A stretch of 64,000 nucleotides of DNA from Paenibacillus wynnii (GTDB lineage Bacteria; Bacillota; Bacilli; Paenibacillales; Paenibacillaceae), in contig NZ_JAUSTK010000007.1 of the NCBI RefSeq assembly GCF_030812855.1, forward strand, positions 152,001 to 216,000, written 5' to 3'. The notes beneath the pieces were generated by a model. It searched no databases. It saw only the letters and a program-made list of their open reading frames with translations, and was not told where the DNA came from. The translations under genes and the position numbers were made by a program. Of the stretch, positions 54,763 through 64,000 are shown one piece after another (within the stretch, counting starts at the first letter, position 1; each line of letters begins with the position of its first letter).

Positions 54763-55881
54763 GTGTTTGTTAAAAATATCGGTCTGCAGCATTATCGAAA
54801 TTATGGGCAGCTGCGTCTGGAAAGCCTCGGTGACGTGAATCTAATTTTGGGTCAGAATGCCCAGGGTAAAACAAACCTCATGGAGGCTTTGTTCGTTCTA
54901 GCCATGACCAAAAGCCACCGTACCTCTAAAGACCGGGAGTTGATCTCCTTTGAGGCCCCGCAAGGGGCTGCTCAGATTTATGCTGAAGTGAAACGGAAAT
55001 ACGGAGATTTGAAGCTGGAGCTTACGTTATCAAGCCAAGGCAAAAAAGCCAAGATTAACGGTCTAGAACAACGCCGGTTAAGCGAATTTGTGGGCTCCCT
55101 AAATGTTGTCATGTTTGCACCAGAAGACTTAGAAATTGTCAAAGGAACCCCCGGTATAAGACGGAGGTTCCTTGATATGGAGATAGGACAGGTACAACCC
55201 AGTTACTTATTCCATCTCCAGCAGTACCAAAAGATATTGCTTCAAAGAGGCAACCTGCTGAAACAATTATGGGGTAAGGACTCCTCGGCAAAAGATCTGC
55301 TGGAAGTATGGGATGCGCAACTTATAGAGCATGGTGTTAAAATCGTCAAAAAAAGGAAACAATTCATAAAGAAGCTGCAGATATGGGCAGAAAGCATCCA
55401 CCGGGGTATTACAAATGGCGGAGAAGAGCTTAAATTGCTGTATGTCCCCTCTTTTGGAGATAGGGATGAGGAAGATGAAGCTGTCTTATTAAACAATTTT
55501 ATGTTAAAGTTATCACAAACCAGAGATCAGGAAATACGGCGCGGCATGACGCTGACGGGTCCCCATAGGGATGATCTGTCCTTTTTTATCAACGGAAGAG
55601 AGGCACAGGTCTATGGTTCCCAAGGTCAGCAGCGCACGACAGCCCTATCCCTGAAGCTGGCTGAAATCGAGCTTATTCATGAGGAAATAGGGGAGTATCC
55701 CGTTCTGCTTCTTGATGATGTATTGTCCGAGCTTGATCCCTATCGTCAAACCCAGCTTATAGAAACCTTTCAAAGCAAAGTACAAACTTTCATAACAGCT
55801 ACAGGGATTGAAACTCTCAAAGCTGATAAATTAAAAGGTGCGAACCTATATCATGTCCACGATGGAAGAGTGGATGTTTAA
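54763..55881 (+). CDS. recF: DNA repair and replication protein RecF
   Basis: 372 residues, SMC-like ATPase with Walker A GQNAQGKTNLMEA (near 30) and the C-terminal signature and Walker B (SQGQQRTTALSLKLA, VLLLDDVLSELD). Loads RecA with RecO and RecR at gaps. GTG start after AGGAGG. Confidence 0.97.
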   Translation: MFVKNIGLQHYRNYGQLRLESLGDVNLILGQNAQGKTNLMEALFVLAMTKSHRTSKDRELISFEAPQGAAQIYAEVKRKYGDLKLELTLSSQGKKAKINGLEQRRLSEFVGSLNVVMFAPEDLEIVKGTPGIRRRFLDMEIGQVQPSYLFHLQQYQKILLQRGNLLKQLWGKDSSAKDLLEVWDAQLIEHGVKIVKKRKQFIKKLQIWAESIHRGITNGGEELKLLYVPSFGDRDEEDEAVLLNNFMLKLSQTRDQEIRRGMTLTGPHRDDLSFFINGREAQVYGSQGQQRTTALSLKLAEIELIHEEIGEYPVLLLDDVLSELDPYRQTQLIETFQSKVQTFITATGIETLKADKLKGANLYHVHDGRVDV

Positions 55882-55898
55882 CAGAGCGGAGGACGTGC

Positions 55899-58104
<2,206 letters not shown>

Positions 58105-58122
58105 AAGTATACAACATATACA

Positions 58123-58171
58123 AACCTCTGGATTACTTCCCTTACGGGATAGTAATACCGGAGGTTTTTTT
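58123..58171 (+). terminator. Intrinsic terminator of gyrB
   Basis: Long stem: AACCTC / GAGGTT, ATTACT / AGTAAT and TCCC / GGGA around a TTAC loop, followed by seven T. It also ends close to the convergent yheD-type gene. Confidence 0.88.
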
Positions 58172-58187
58172 GTTGAATAGAATGCTT

Positions 58188-59030
58188 TTAGTGGTTTTTC
58201 TTAACACGGCCGTAGGCTGCAGCATACCGATGGATTCTTCGATAAATAGATCTGTCAGGAAATAATTTAAAGACAACAATGGAAGGCAGCGTATTGATCT
58301 CCAGCAACCACAAATCATGCTGAGGATCAATGGCCACATCCAGTCCGATCTCCTTTATTCCTGGATATGTTCTCTCCAATTGTCTCGCCATAATCACGCC
58401 AAGTGCTTTTAACTGGTTTATGGTTGAATCAACCTCAAAGGTATTCATATGTTCTTCAAGGACTGCTTTTACTGACTTGATACGACCACCGCTATGGTAA
58501 TTAGTGACAATTTTTTGAGGAGCGGCAATTCTGCTTAACATCCCGGTAGTCTCCCAAAGGCCGTCTAAATTTTTCTGTGTAAGCACCCGTAGATCAAAAG
58601 GTCGCTGCTTGTGTGTTAGTAGATCAATCCCTTTCTGTATGAGATAGGACTGATTATGGATTACCTTGATTAAAGCCCTATCAAGTTCCTCCGGGGAAGA
58701 GTATACCTCTGCTGACTTGCGATATCTTAGAATATACATGAGCTTCGTATTCTCAACCTTTACTTCTAGATTCTCTGGAGGCTCTTCTAGATTCTCTTGA
58801 TCCCCTTGATCACTTGCGCTTAAAGTGACGCCTCGTTGTTCTACTCTCATTACCCCAGTGCCGTAAGTACCCCTATCTGGTTTAATGTACACCATGTCGT
58901 ACAAGAGAAGCATTTCTTTAAGAGTATCAAGTGCATATTTACGGGTATCGGGGATGTAAATAGAGAGATCACGATTTCGCAGGATAGCCTTCGTTTTGGC
59001 CCACTTACTGGAGACCCGTTGAATCCTCAT
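58188..59030 (-). CDS. YheC/YheD-family ATP-grasp protein (spore coat-associated)
   Basis: 280 residues. ATP-grasp features: VYIKPDRGTYGTGVMRV near residue 60-75, QKGIDLLTHKQRPFDLRVL, and C-terminal EIGLDVAIDPQHDLWLLEIN with the metal-binding acidic residues. YheC/YheD proteins are linked to endospore coats in Bacillus; the substrate is unknown. Start ATG 59030 after AAGGAGG. It interrupts gyrB-gyrA on the opposite strand. Confidence 0.88.
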   Translation of the reverse strand: MRIQRVSSKWAKTKAILRNRDLSIYIPDTRKYALDTLKEMLLLYDMVYIKPDRGTYGTGVMRVEQRGVTLSASDQGDQENLEEPPENLEVKVENTKLMYILRYRKSAEVYSSPEELDRALIKVIHNQSYLIQKGIDLLTHKQRPFDLRVLTQKNLDGLWETTGMLSRIAAPQKIVTNYHSGGRIKSVKAVLEEHMNTFEVDSTINQLKALGVIMARQLERTYPGIKEIGLDVAIDPQHDLWLLEINTLPSIVVFKLFPDRSIYRRIHRYAAAYGRVKKNH

Positions 59031-59445
59031 CGTTATTTCCTCCTTTTGCTGCTGAAATTTCAGGACAACCAATCTAAACAATGGTATAATAAGAGGATAT
59101 GGGATTAAGCCCTTTTTGATTGATATAGGACGATTCCATTCGTATAACAGCTGATATAGCCATTTGTTCTTGCCTATACAGTCTATGTACTGAAGCCAAG
59201 TGCGGAAAGGGCAAATACCCTTATCTGGACAAAAAAGAAATTAAATTTAGACGATATAAGGCTATCACGTTTAATTGTGCTACTTTTAAGAAAGTAATAT
59301 AATAAAGGGTAGCGATTTTTTCAAAATATGAGAAAGTATAGAGTTTCTGTCTACACTTTTCCCTTATATTTTTTACAAGAAGCGGATCCCGTTCTTAAAG
59401 GACGATGAAGCCGTTTCTTCTTAAATGAAGGAGGTCCAGCAACTC
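59031..59445. other. Intergenic region between yheD-type gene and gyrA
   Basis: Holds both divergent promoters. The gyrA one is listed. A hairpin GAAAGTATAGA / TCTACACTTTTC (59332-59362, imperfect) lies in the gyrA leader. No gene seen. Confidence 0.5.
59275..59303 (+). promoter_or_regulatory. Predicted gyrA promoter
   Basis: TTGTGC (59275-59280), 17 bp, TATAAT (59298-59303). Start expected near 59310, leaving a leader of about 136 nt. Confidence 0.6.
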
Positions 59446-61977
59446 ATGGCTGAACAAAATAACTCGCAAATTAAAGATCGGGACATTAGTGTTGAAATGC
59501 GTGATTCCTTTATGGATTATGCAATGAGCATCATTGTTAGCCGAGCTTTACCGGATGTGCGAGACGGACTAAAACCGGTTCACCGACGCATTTTGTTTGC
59601 GATGTCTGAACTTGGAATGTCTCCGGATAAGCCTCACAAGAAATCGGCGAGAATCGTCGGTGAAGTTATTGGTAAGTATCATCCCCACGGCGACTCAGCT
59701 GTTTATGAGACCATGGTACGTATGGCTCAAGACTTTTCTATGCGCTATATGCTTGTTGATGGACATGGTAACTTCGGTTCTGTGGACGGTGATATGGCAG
59801 CAGCGATGCGGTACACGGAAGCACGTCTTTCCAAGATCGCAATGGAAATGCTACGGGATCTTAATAAAGAGACAGTAGACTTTGCACCCAACTACGACGG
59901 TGAAGAGAATGAGCCGGTTGTATTACCATCTCGTTATCCGAACTTGCTTGTAAATGGTGTATCGGGTATTGCTGTTGGTATGGCGACTAATATTCCGCCA
60001 CATAATTTGGGTGAGGTTATTGATGGAGTGCAAGCGATGATTCGCAACCCTGATATCACACCTATGGAATTAATGGAATTTATTCAAGGTCCTGATTTCC
60101 CAACGTCTGGATTCATTCTCGGTCGAGAAGGTATTCGTCAGGCTTATCGCACAGGACGTGGTTCTGTTACTATGCGAGCCAAGGCTACTATCGAGGAGAA
60201 TAACGGGAAAGCTCGTATTATTGTTCATGAACTTCCATATCAAGTGAACAAAGCCCGTCTGGTGGAGAAGATTGCTGAATTGGTTCGTGAGAAGCGGATT
60301 GACGGCATCACTGATCTTCGTGATGAATCCGACCGTAACGGTATGCGTGTTGTAGTTGAGATGAGACGGGATGTTAACCCTAGTGTGGTCCTGAATAATC
60401 TTTACAAGCACACTTCGATGCAGTCGACATTTGGTATCAATATGCTTGCTATCGTGAACAATGAGCCTAAGGTGCTTAACCTGCGTGATGTGTTGTATCA
60501 CTATTTGCAGCATCAAATGGTTGTTATTCGCCGCCGGACTGAATTTGATCTGAAAAAGGCGGAAGCACGCGCTCATATCTTGGAAGGTCTTCGTATCGCA
60601 CTCGATAATCTGGATGAGGTTATCGCCTTGATTCGTGCATCCCGTACAACGGATATTGCCCGTGAAGGCTTAATGAGTACTTTTAGTCTCAGTATTGAGC
60701 AGTCCCAGGCTATCCTCGACATGCGTATGCAGCGCCTTACAGGTCTGGAACGTGAAAAGATCGAGAACGAGTATAATGAGCTCTTGGCTAAAATCGCAGA
60801 ATATAAGGCGATATTAGCGAATGAATCCCTTGTACTGGAAATTATCAGTAATGAATTGCAGGAGATCCGCGATAAATTTGCTGATGAGCGCCGTACGGAG
60901 ATTACTGTAGGTGAAGAGAGTATTTTGGATGAGGACCTTATTCCACGTGAAGAGGTTATAGTTACGATTACTCATACCGGATATATCAAACGGCTGCCAG
61001 TAAGCACCTACCGCAGTCAGAAGCGGGGAGGACGCGGCGTTATCGGTATGGATACGAAGGACACGGATTTTGTGGAGCATTTATTCGTAAGCAACTCCCA
61101 TAATTACTTGATGTTCTTTACCGATAAGGGTAAGGTCTACCGGATTAAAGCCTATGAGATTCCGGAGCTTGGACGAACTGCACGCGGAACACCGATTATC
61201 AATCTGCTTCAGATTGAACAAGGTGAGAAGATTAGTGCTGTGATCCAGGTCGAGGATAGCGATATCGATAAATATCTGTTCTTCTCTACCCGTCAGGGTA
61301 TCGTGAAGAAAACGCCGCTTGAAGACTATAACAACATTCGCAAAGGCGGACTAATTGCTATTAATCTACGTGAGGATGACTCTCTAATTGAGGTCAAGCT
61401 TACAGACGGACAGCAGAATTTAATTATCGGTACGGCACGAGGCATGTCGATCACATTCTCCGAGAACGACGTAAGATCTATGGGTCGGAGTGCTACCGGT
61501 GTCAAAGGTATAACTCTTACTGGAAATGACCAAGTAATCGGGATGGATTGTGTGGATGAAGATCTTGAGGTTCTAATCGTTACTTCCAAGGGTTATGGTA
61601 AGCGGACACCAGCAGGTGACTACCGTTCCCAAACCCGTGGTGGTAAAGGAATCAAGACAATCAACCTTACCGAGAAGAATGGTCCTGTAGTGGGCTTAAA
61701 AGTTGTTAAGAGTGACGAAGACCTTATGATTATTACAACCAGCGGAACCTTAATCCGTACCAGCATGGATGGGATTTCGACAATGGGACGTTATGCTCAG
61801 GGGGTTAAACTGATTAACATCCGTGAGGATGATGCGGTGGCTACCCTTTGTCGAGCTGACAAGAATGAGGAAGAAGAACTGTCCGATATCGAAGAGGGCG
61901 GAGTAGCAGTAGAAGAGATAAGCGAATCACCTGAACCAGAAACAGATGTTGAAGGCGAAGTAGATACGCTGGAATAG
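59446..61977 (+). CDS. gyrA: DNA gyrase subunit A
   Basis: 843 residues. Catalytic Tyr in MRYTEARL (near 123), GyrA-box QKRGGRG, beta-pinwheel repeats, acidic tail. Ser84 and Glu88 (HGDSAVYE) are the quinolone-sensitive residues of Bacillus type, so no resistance change is seen there. Start ATG 59446 after GGAGGT. Confidence 0.98.
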   Translation: MAEQNNSQIKDRDISVEMRDSFMDYAMSIIVSRALPDVRDGLKPVHRRILFAMSELGMSPDKPHKKSARIVGEVIGKYHPHGDSAVYETMVRMAQDFSMRYMLVDGHGNFGSVDGDMAAAMRYTEARLSKIAMEMLRDLNKETVDFAPNYDGEENEPVVLPSRYPNLLVNGVSGIAVGMATNIPPHNLGEVIDGVQAMIRNPDITPMELMEFIQGPDFPTSGFILGREGIRQAYRTGRGSVTMRAKATIEENNGKARIIVHELPYQVNKARLVEKIAELVREKRIDGITDLRDESDRNGMRVVVEMRRDVNPSVVLNNLYKHTSMQSTFGINMLAIVNNEPKVLNLRDVLYHYLQHQMVVIRRRTEFDLKKAEARAHILEGLRIALDNLDEVIALIRASRTTDIAREGLMSTFSLSIEQSQAILDMRMQRLTGLEREKIENEYNELLAKIAEYKAILANESLVLEIISNELQEIRDKFADERRTEITVGEESILDEDLIPREEVIVTITHTGYIKRLPVSTYRSQKRGGRGVIGMDTKDTDFVEHLFVSNSHNYLMFFTDKGKVYRIKAYEIPELGRTARGTPIINLLQIEQGEKISAVIQVEDSDIDKYLFFSTRQGIVKKTPLEDYNNIRKGGLIAINLREDDSLIEVKLTDGQQNLIIGTARGMSITFSENDVRSMGRSATGVKGITLTGNDQVIGMDCVDEDLEVLIVTSKGYGKRTPAGDYRSQTRGGKGIKTINLTEKNGPVVGLKVVKSDEDLMIITTSGTLIRTSMDGISTMGRYAQGVKLINIREDDAVATLCRADKNEEEELSDIEEGGVAVEEISESPEPETDVEGEVDTLE

Positions 61978-61989
61978 TATTCGTAGGAA

Positions 61990-62030
61990 GAGCATGGATT
62001 TCTTTATTAGAAATCTGTGCTCTTTTTTTT
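61990..62030 (+). terminator. Intrinsic terminator of gyrA
   Basis: GAGCA and GGATTTCT paired with AGAAATCT and TGCTC around a T-G pair, then eight T. Confidence 0.9.
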
Positions 62031-62153
62031 GCGAATAATTAAATTGGTGAATGCACTACTCCACACTAGTCGCTTGTATCTATCCATACTATAATTAGAG
62101 GAATAGAGTTACCTGATTCTTATAGATTGATTGGGTGCGCTGTTACATAAACG

Positions 62154-62167
62154 TTCTTATATAAGAA
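62154..62167. repeat. 14-bp palindrome upstream of the HD-GYP gene
   Basis: TTCTTATATAAGAA is a perfect palindrome 51-64 bp before the start codon. Could be an operator or part of the leader. Confidence 0.35.
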
Positions 62168-62217
62168 GAGCGTCCCTAAAGCTTATAGTGTTAAAGAAAT
62201 TAAGGGGCTGAGTATAT

Positions 62218-63309
62218 ATGCCGAGTTTATCCGTTGCGGATGTGAAACCAGGTTCAAAGATCATTAAAGATGTCATTACACCTCTGGGGGGAGTTCTGTT
62301 CGCCAAGGGAAAAGTTTTATTACCGCGGGATATGGAAATCCTTCAGGCTTTCATGATAGAACTGGTAGAGATTGAAGGTAGCGACGCAGATCATAAAACA
62401 GCTGATTCTAATAAGGGTTCTGCCAAAACAGCATCTACAAAAGCTGTTGCAATAGTTAAAGATAAAAACAGCACACCTCTTCATGATGAATACGACAAGA
62501 TGCTGGCTCTCATAAAGAACAGCTATCGCTCAGTTCCTGCAGTAACTCTACCCATCTATGAGCTGCGCAGTCAGTTAGAAGCTCTGGTAGTACATATTAA
62601 AGATTATCATGTTTTGAAGTTCGTTCCCCGTATGCTAAATGAACAGGATTATAACTACCATAACGCGGTGTTGTCTGCTTTGACGTCATATAAGATTGCC
62701 CAATGGTGCAATTATCCTCAGAAGGACTGGATGCAGGCTGCTATAGCGGGGCTACTTCACGATATTGGTAATGCCAAGGTTGATCCTTCTCTTCTTCATA
62801 AAGCTGAGCCTCTGAACAGTGCTGAGAGGGAAGAGGTGCGAATGCACACAACCTACGGGTATCAATTTTTACGTAATGTAACCGCGATTAATGAAGGTGT
62901 CAGACTGACTGCATTACAGCATCATGAAAAAATAGACGGTTCGGGATATCCACTCCGGCTGGAAGGGAGCCAAATTCACTTCTATGCTAAGATTGTAGCG
63001 GTTGCTGACATTTACCATGCTATGACTCGAGAGCGAGCCTACAGAAAAGCTGAGTCTCCTTATTTGGTTTTGGAACAGATTCTTAAGGAAAGCTTCGGTA
63101 AGCTGGACCCGGTGATTGTTCAAACCTTCCTCCAAAAAACAACGGAGCTTTACACCGGAACTAAAATAAGATTAAGTGATGGGTCTATTGGGGAGATTAT
63201 ATTTACGGACCGGAGTAACCCAACGCGCCCAATGGTGCAGGTTGCAGGTGGTAGGATAGTCAATCTGGCAATGGAGCGCGAGTTGAACATTCAGGAGATT
63301 ATTTCATAG
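62218..63309 (+). CDS. HD-GYP domain phosphodiesterase
   Basis: 363 residues: an N-terminal domain (LSVADVKPGSKIIKDVITPL) and an HD-GYP domain with LLHDIGNAKV (near 179) and HHEKIDGSGYPL (near 234), all key metal residues present. Predicted cyclic-di-GMP hydrolysis, cytoplasmic. AAGGGG precedes ATG 62218. Confidence 0.92.
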   Translation: MPSLSVADVKPGSKIIKDVITPLGGVLFAKGKVLLPRDMEILQAFMIELVEIEGSDADHKTADSNKGSAKTASTKAVAIVKDKNSTPLHDEYDKMLALIKNSYRSVPAVTLPIYELRSQLEALVVHIKDYHVLKFVPRMLNEQDYNYHNAVLSALTSYKIAQWCNYPQKDWMQAAIAGLLHDIGNAKVDPSLLHKAEPLNSAEREEVRMHTTYGYQFLRNVTAINEGVRLTALQHHEKIDGSGYPLRLEGSQIHFYAKIVAVADIYHAMTRERAYRKAESPYLVLEQILKESFGKLDPVIVQTFLQKTTELYTGTKIRLSDGSIGEIIFTDRSNPTRPMVQVAGGRIVNLAMERELNIQEIIS

Positions 63310-63413
63310 TTATTATTCAAGGATGTTGTAGGATGCTGGACTACCTCATATAGCCGATCTGGAAACAGTGGAGGTAGTCTCGCATTAAAAGATATGTAAC
63401 TAATAAAAAAAGC

Positions 63414-63442
63414 TTGCAATTGATTTCTATACATGATATATT
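63414..63442 (+). promoter_or_regulatory. rRNA promoter P1
   Basis: TTGCAA, 17 bp, TATATT. Preceded by an A-rich tract like a UP element. Confidence 0.75.
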
Positions 63443-63500
63443 CTTATTCCGGCCAAGAAATGTTGATGCCGAGCTCGAAAAAGAAGTTGAAAAAAAGAGC

Positions 63501-63529
63501 TTGCATTACACGGTTGGATATGATATATT
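63501..63529 (+). promoter_or_regulatory. rRNA promoter P2
   Basis: TTGCAT, 17 bp, TATATT, preceded by AAAAAA. 87 bp downstream of P1 with near-identical hexamers. Confidence 0.75.
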
Positions 63530-63731
63530 ATAAGAGTTGCTGGTGAGACATTAACCGCCGACAACGAGAACTTGATCTTTGAAAACTGAACAACGAGTGA
63601 GTGGGATTTTACGAAAGTGAAATCCAAAATAGATGAGTTTCACAGCGTGTTTCACGCTTTTGAAATTTCATCAAGAGAATGAAAATTCTCGTCAGATGTT
63701 TCAAAATGAGCAATCGCTCTTTCTGAATACC

Positions 63732-64000
63732 AATTTGGAGAGTTTGATCCTGGCTCAGGACGAACGCTGGCGGCATGCCTAATACATGCAAGTCGAGCGG
63801 ATTTACTTTGGAAGCTTGCTTCCAAAGTAGGTTAGCGGCGGACGGGTGAGTAACACGTAGGCAACCTGCCCCTTAGACTGGGATAACTACCGGAAACGGT
63901 AGCTAATACCGGATAATTTCTTTCCTCACCTGAGGAGAGAATGAAAGACGGAGTAATCTGTCACTGAGGGATGGGCCTGCGGCGCATTAGCTAGTTGGTG
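63732..64000 (+). rRNA. rrs: 16S ribosomal RNA, 5' part (continues beyond window)
   Basis: Begins near 63732 and contains the universal 5' segment AGAGTTTGATCCTGGCTCAG (63739-63758), followed by the V1 region with the stem around GAAGCTTGCTTC. The sequence looks like Paenibacillus. 269 bases visible. Confidence 0.98.

Larger units (their letters stand above)
63310..63731 (+). other. rRNA operon leader region
   Basis: Contains a 9-bp inverted repeat GACTACCTC / GAGGTAGTC (63339-63379, no T-run), tandem promoters P1 and P2, the boxA-like CTTTGAAAACTGAACAACGA area, and several short stem-loops upstream of the 16S 5' end. Confidence 0.7.

Noticed and set aside
60070..60576. 168-residue minus-strand frame inside gyrA
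   Set aside because: Shadow of a conserved gene, no start signal.

Overview
The window is the replication-origin region of a spore-forming Bacillota chromosome, most likely Paenibacillus or a close relative. The evidence is the gene order rnpA-rpmH-oriC-dnaA-dnaN-yaaA-recF-remB-gyrB-gyrA, followed by the start of a 16S rRNA gene with Paenibacillus-like sequence. Further support comes from the soj-spo0J-noc set with two parS sites, the walRKHIJ operon, and sporulation genes (yyaC, a YheC/YheD ATP-grasp protein). Almost all genes left of oriC lie on the minus strand and almost all to the right on the plus strand, so transcription follows the replication forks. The plus-strand exceptions on the left are three small genes (11634, yjzC at 35909, yyaC at 39221); the right-hand exception is the yheD-type gene at 58188.

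Layout from the left edge: a partial GNAT gene, a CxxH/CxxC mini-protein and a PepF-type peptidase (1-3004); cydABCD for bd oxidase, with two TGTGA-N6-TCACA boxes at its promoter (3106-9208); ydjO and a cold-shock gene; htrA; walJ, walI, walH, walK and walR; a LysM-G5-M23 endopeptidase with a WalR box; an unknown anchored protein; purA; dnaB-rplI-gdpP-yybS-mazG-like; a CBS protein; an LCP transferase; a DD-carboxypeptidase; an oligopeptide-binding lipoprotein; a MutS2-like ATPase; a VOC protein; rpsR-ssb-rpsF; yjzC; a decayed and an intact tRNA-Ser flanking an acyltransferase; DUF951, mscS, DUF3343, yyaC, DUF4446 and a PLP sulfur-transfer enzyme; spo0J, soj and noc; rsmG, mnmG, mnmE, khpB, yidC, rnpA and rpmH; oriC.

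Right of oriC: dnaA, the unwinding element with DnaA-trio repeats, dnaN, yaaA, recF, remB, gyrB, the reverse-strand yheD-type gene, gyrA, an HD-GYP protein, tandem rRNA promoters and the 5' part of a 16S rRNA gene.

Most of this is core housekeeping. The strongest candidate for something new is the roughly 400-nt leader of the MutS2-like gene (33576-33980). It has a seven-codon reading frame with a good ribosome-binding site, whose last codons form one strand of a 12-bp stem. Nested stems follow, then two consecutive intrinsic terminators, then the gene. The gene product keeps the MutS2 ATPase and KOW-like region but lacks the C-terminal Smr nuclease. Because MutS2 of Bacillus subtilis has been described as acting on collided ribosomes, this looks like a ribosome-stalling-controlled ribosome-rescue or antibiotic-tolerance gene. 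That is inference. Also worth checking are the tRNA-Ser duplication scar, the DnaA boxes at yaaA, and the paired FNR-type boxes at cydA. No CRISPR array, insertion sequence or prophage was seen.
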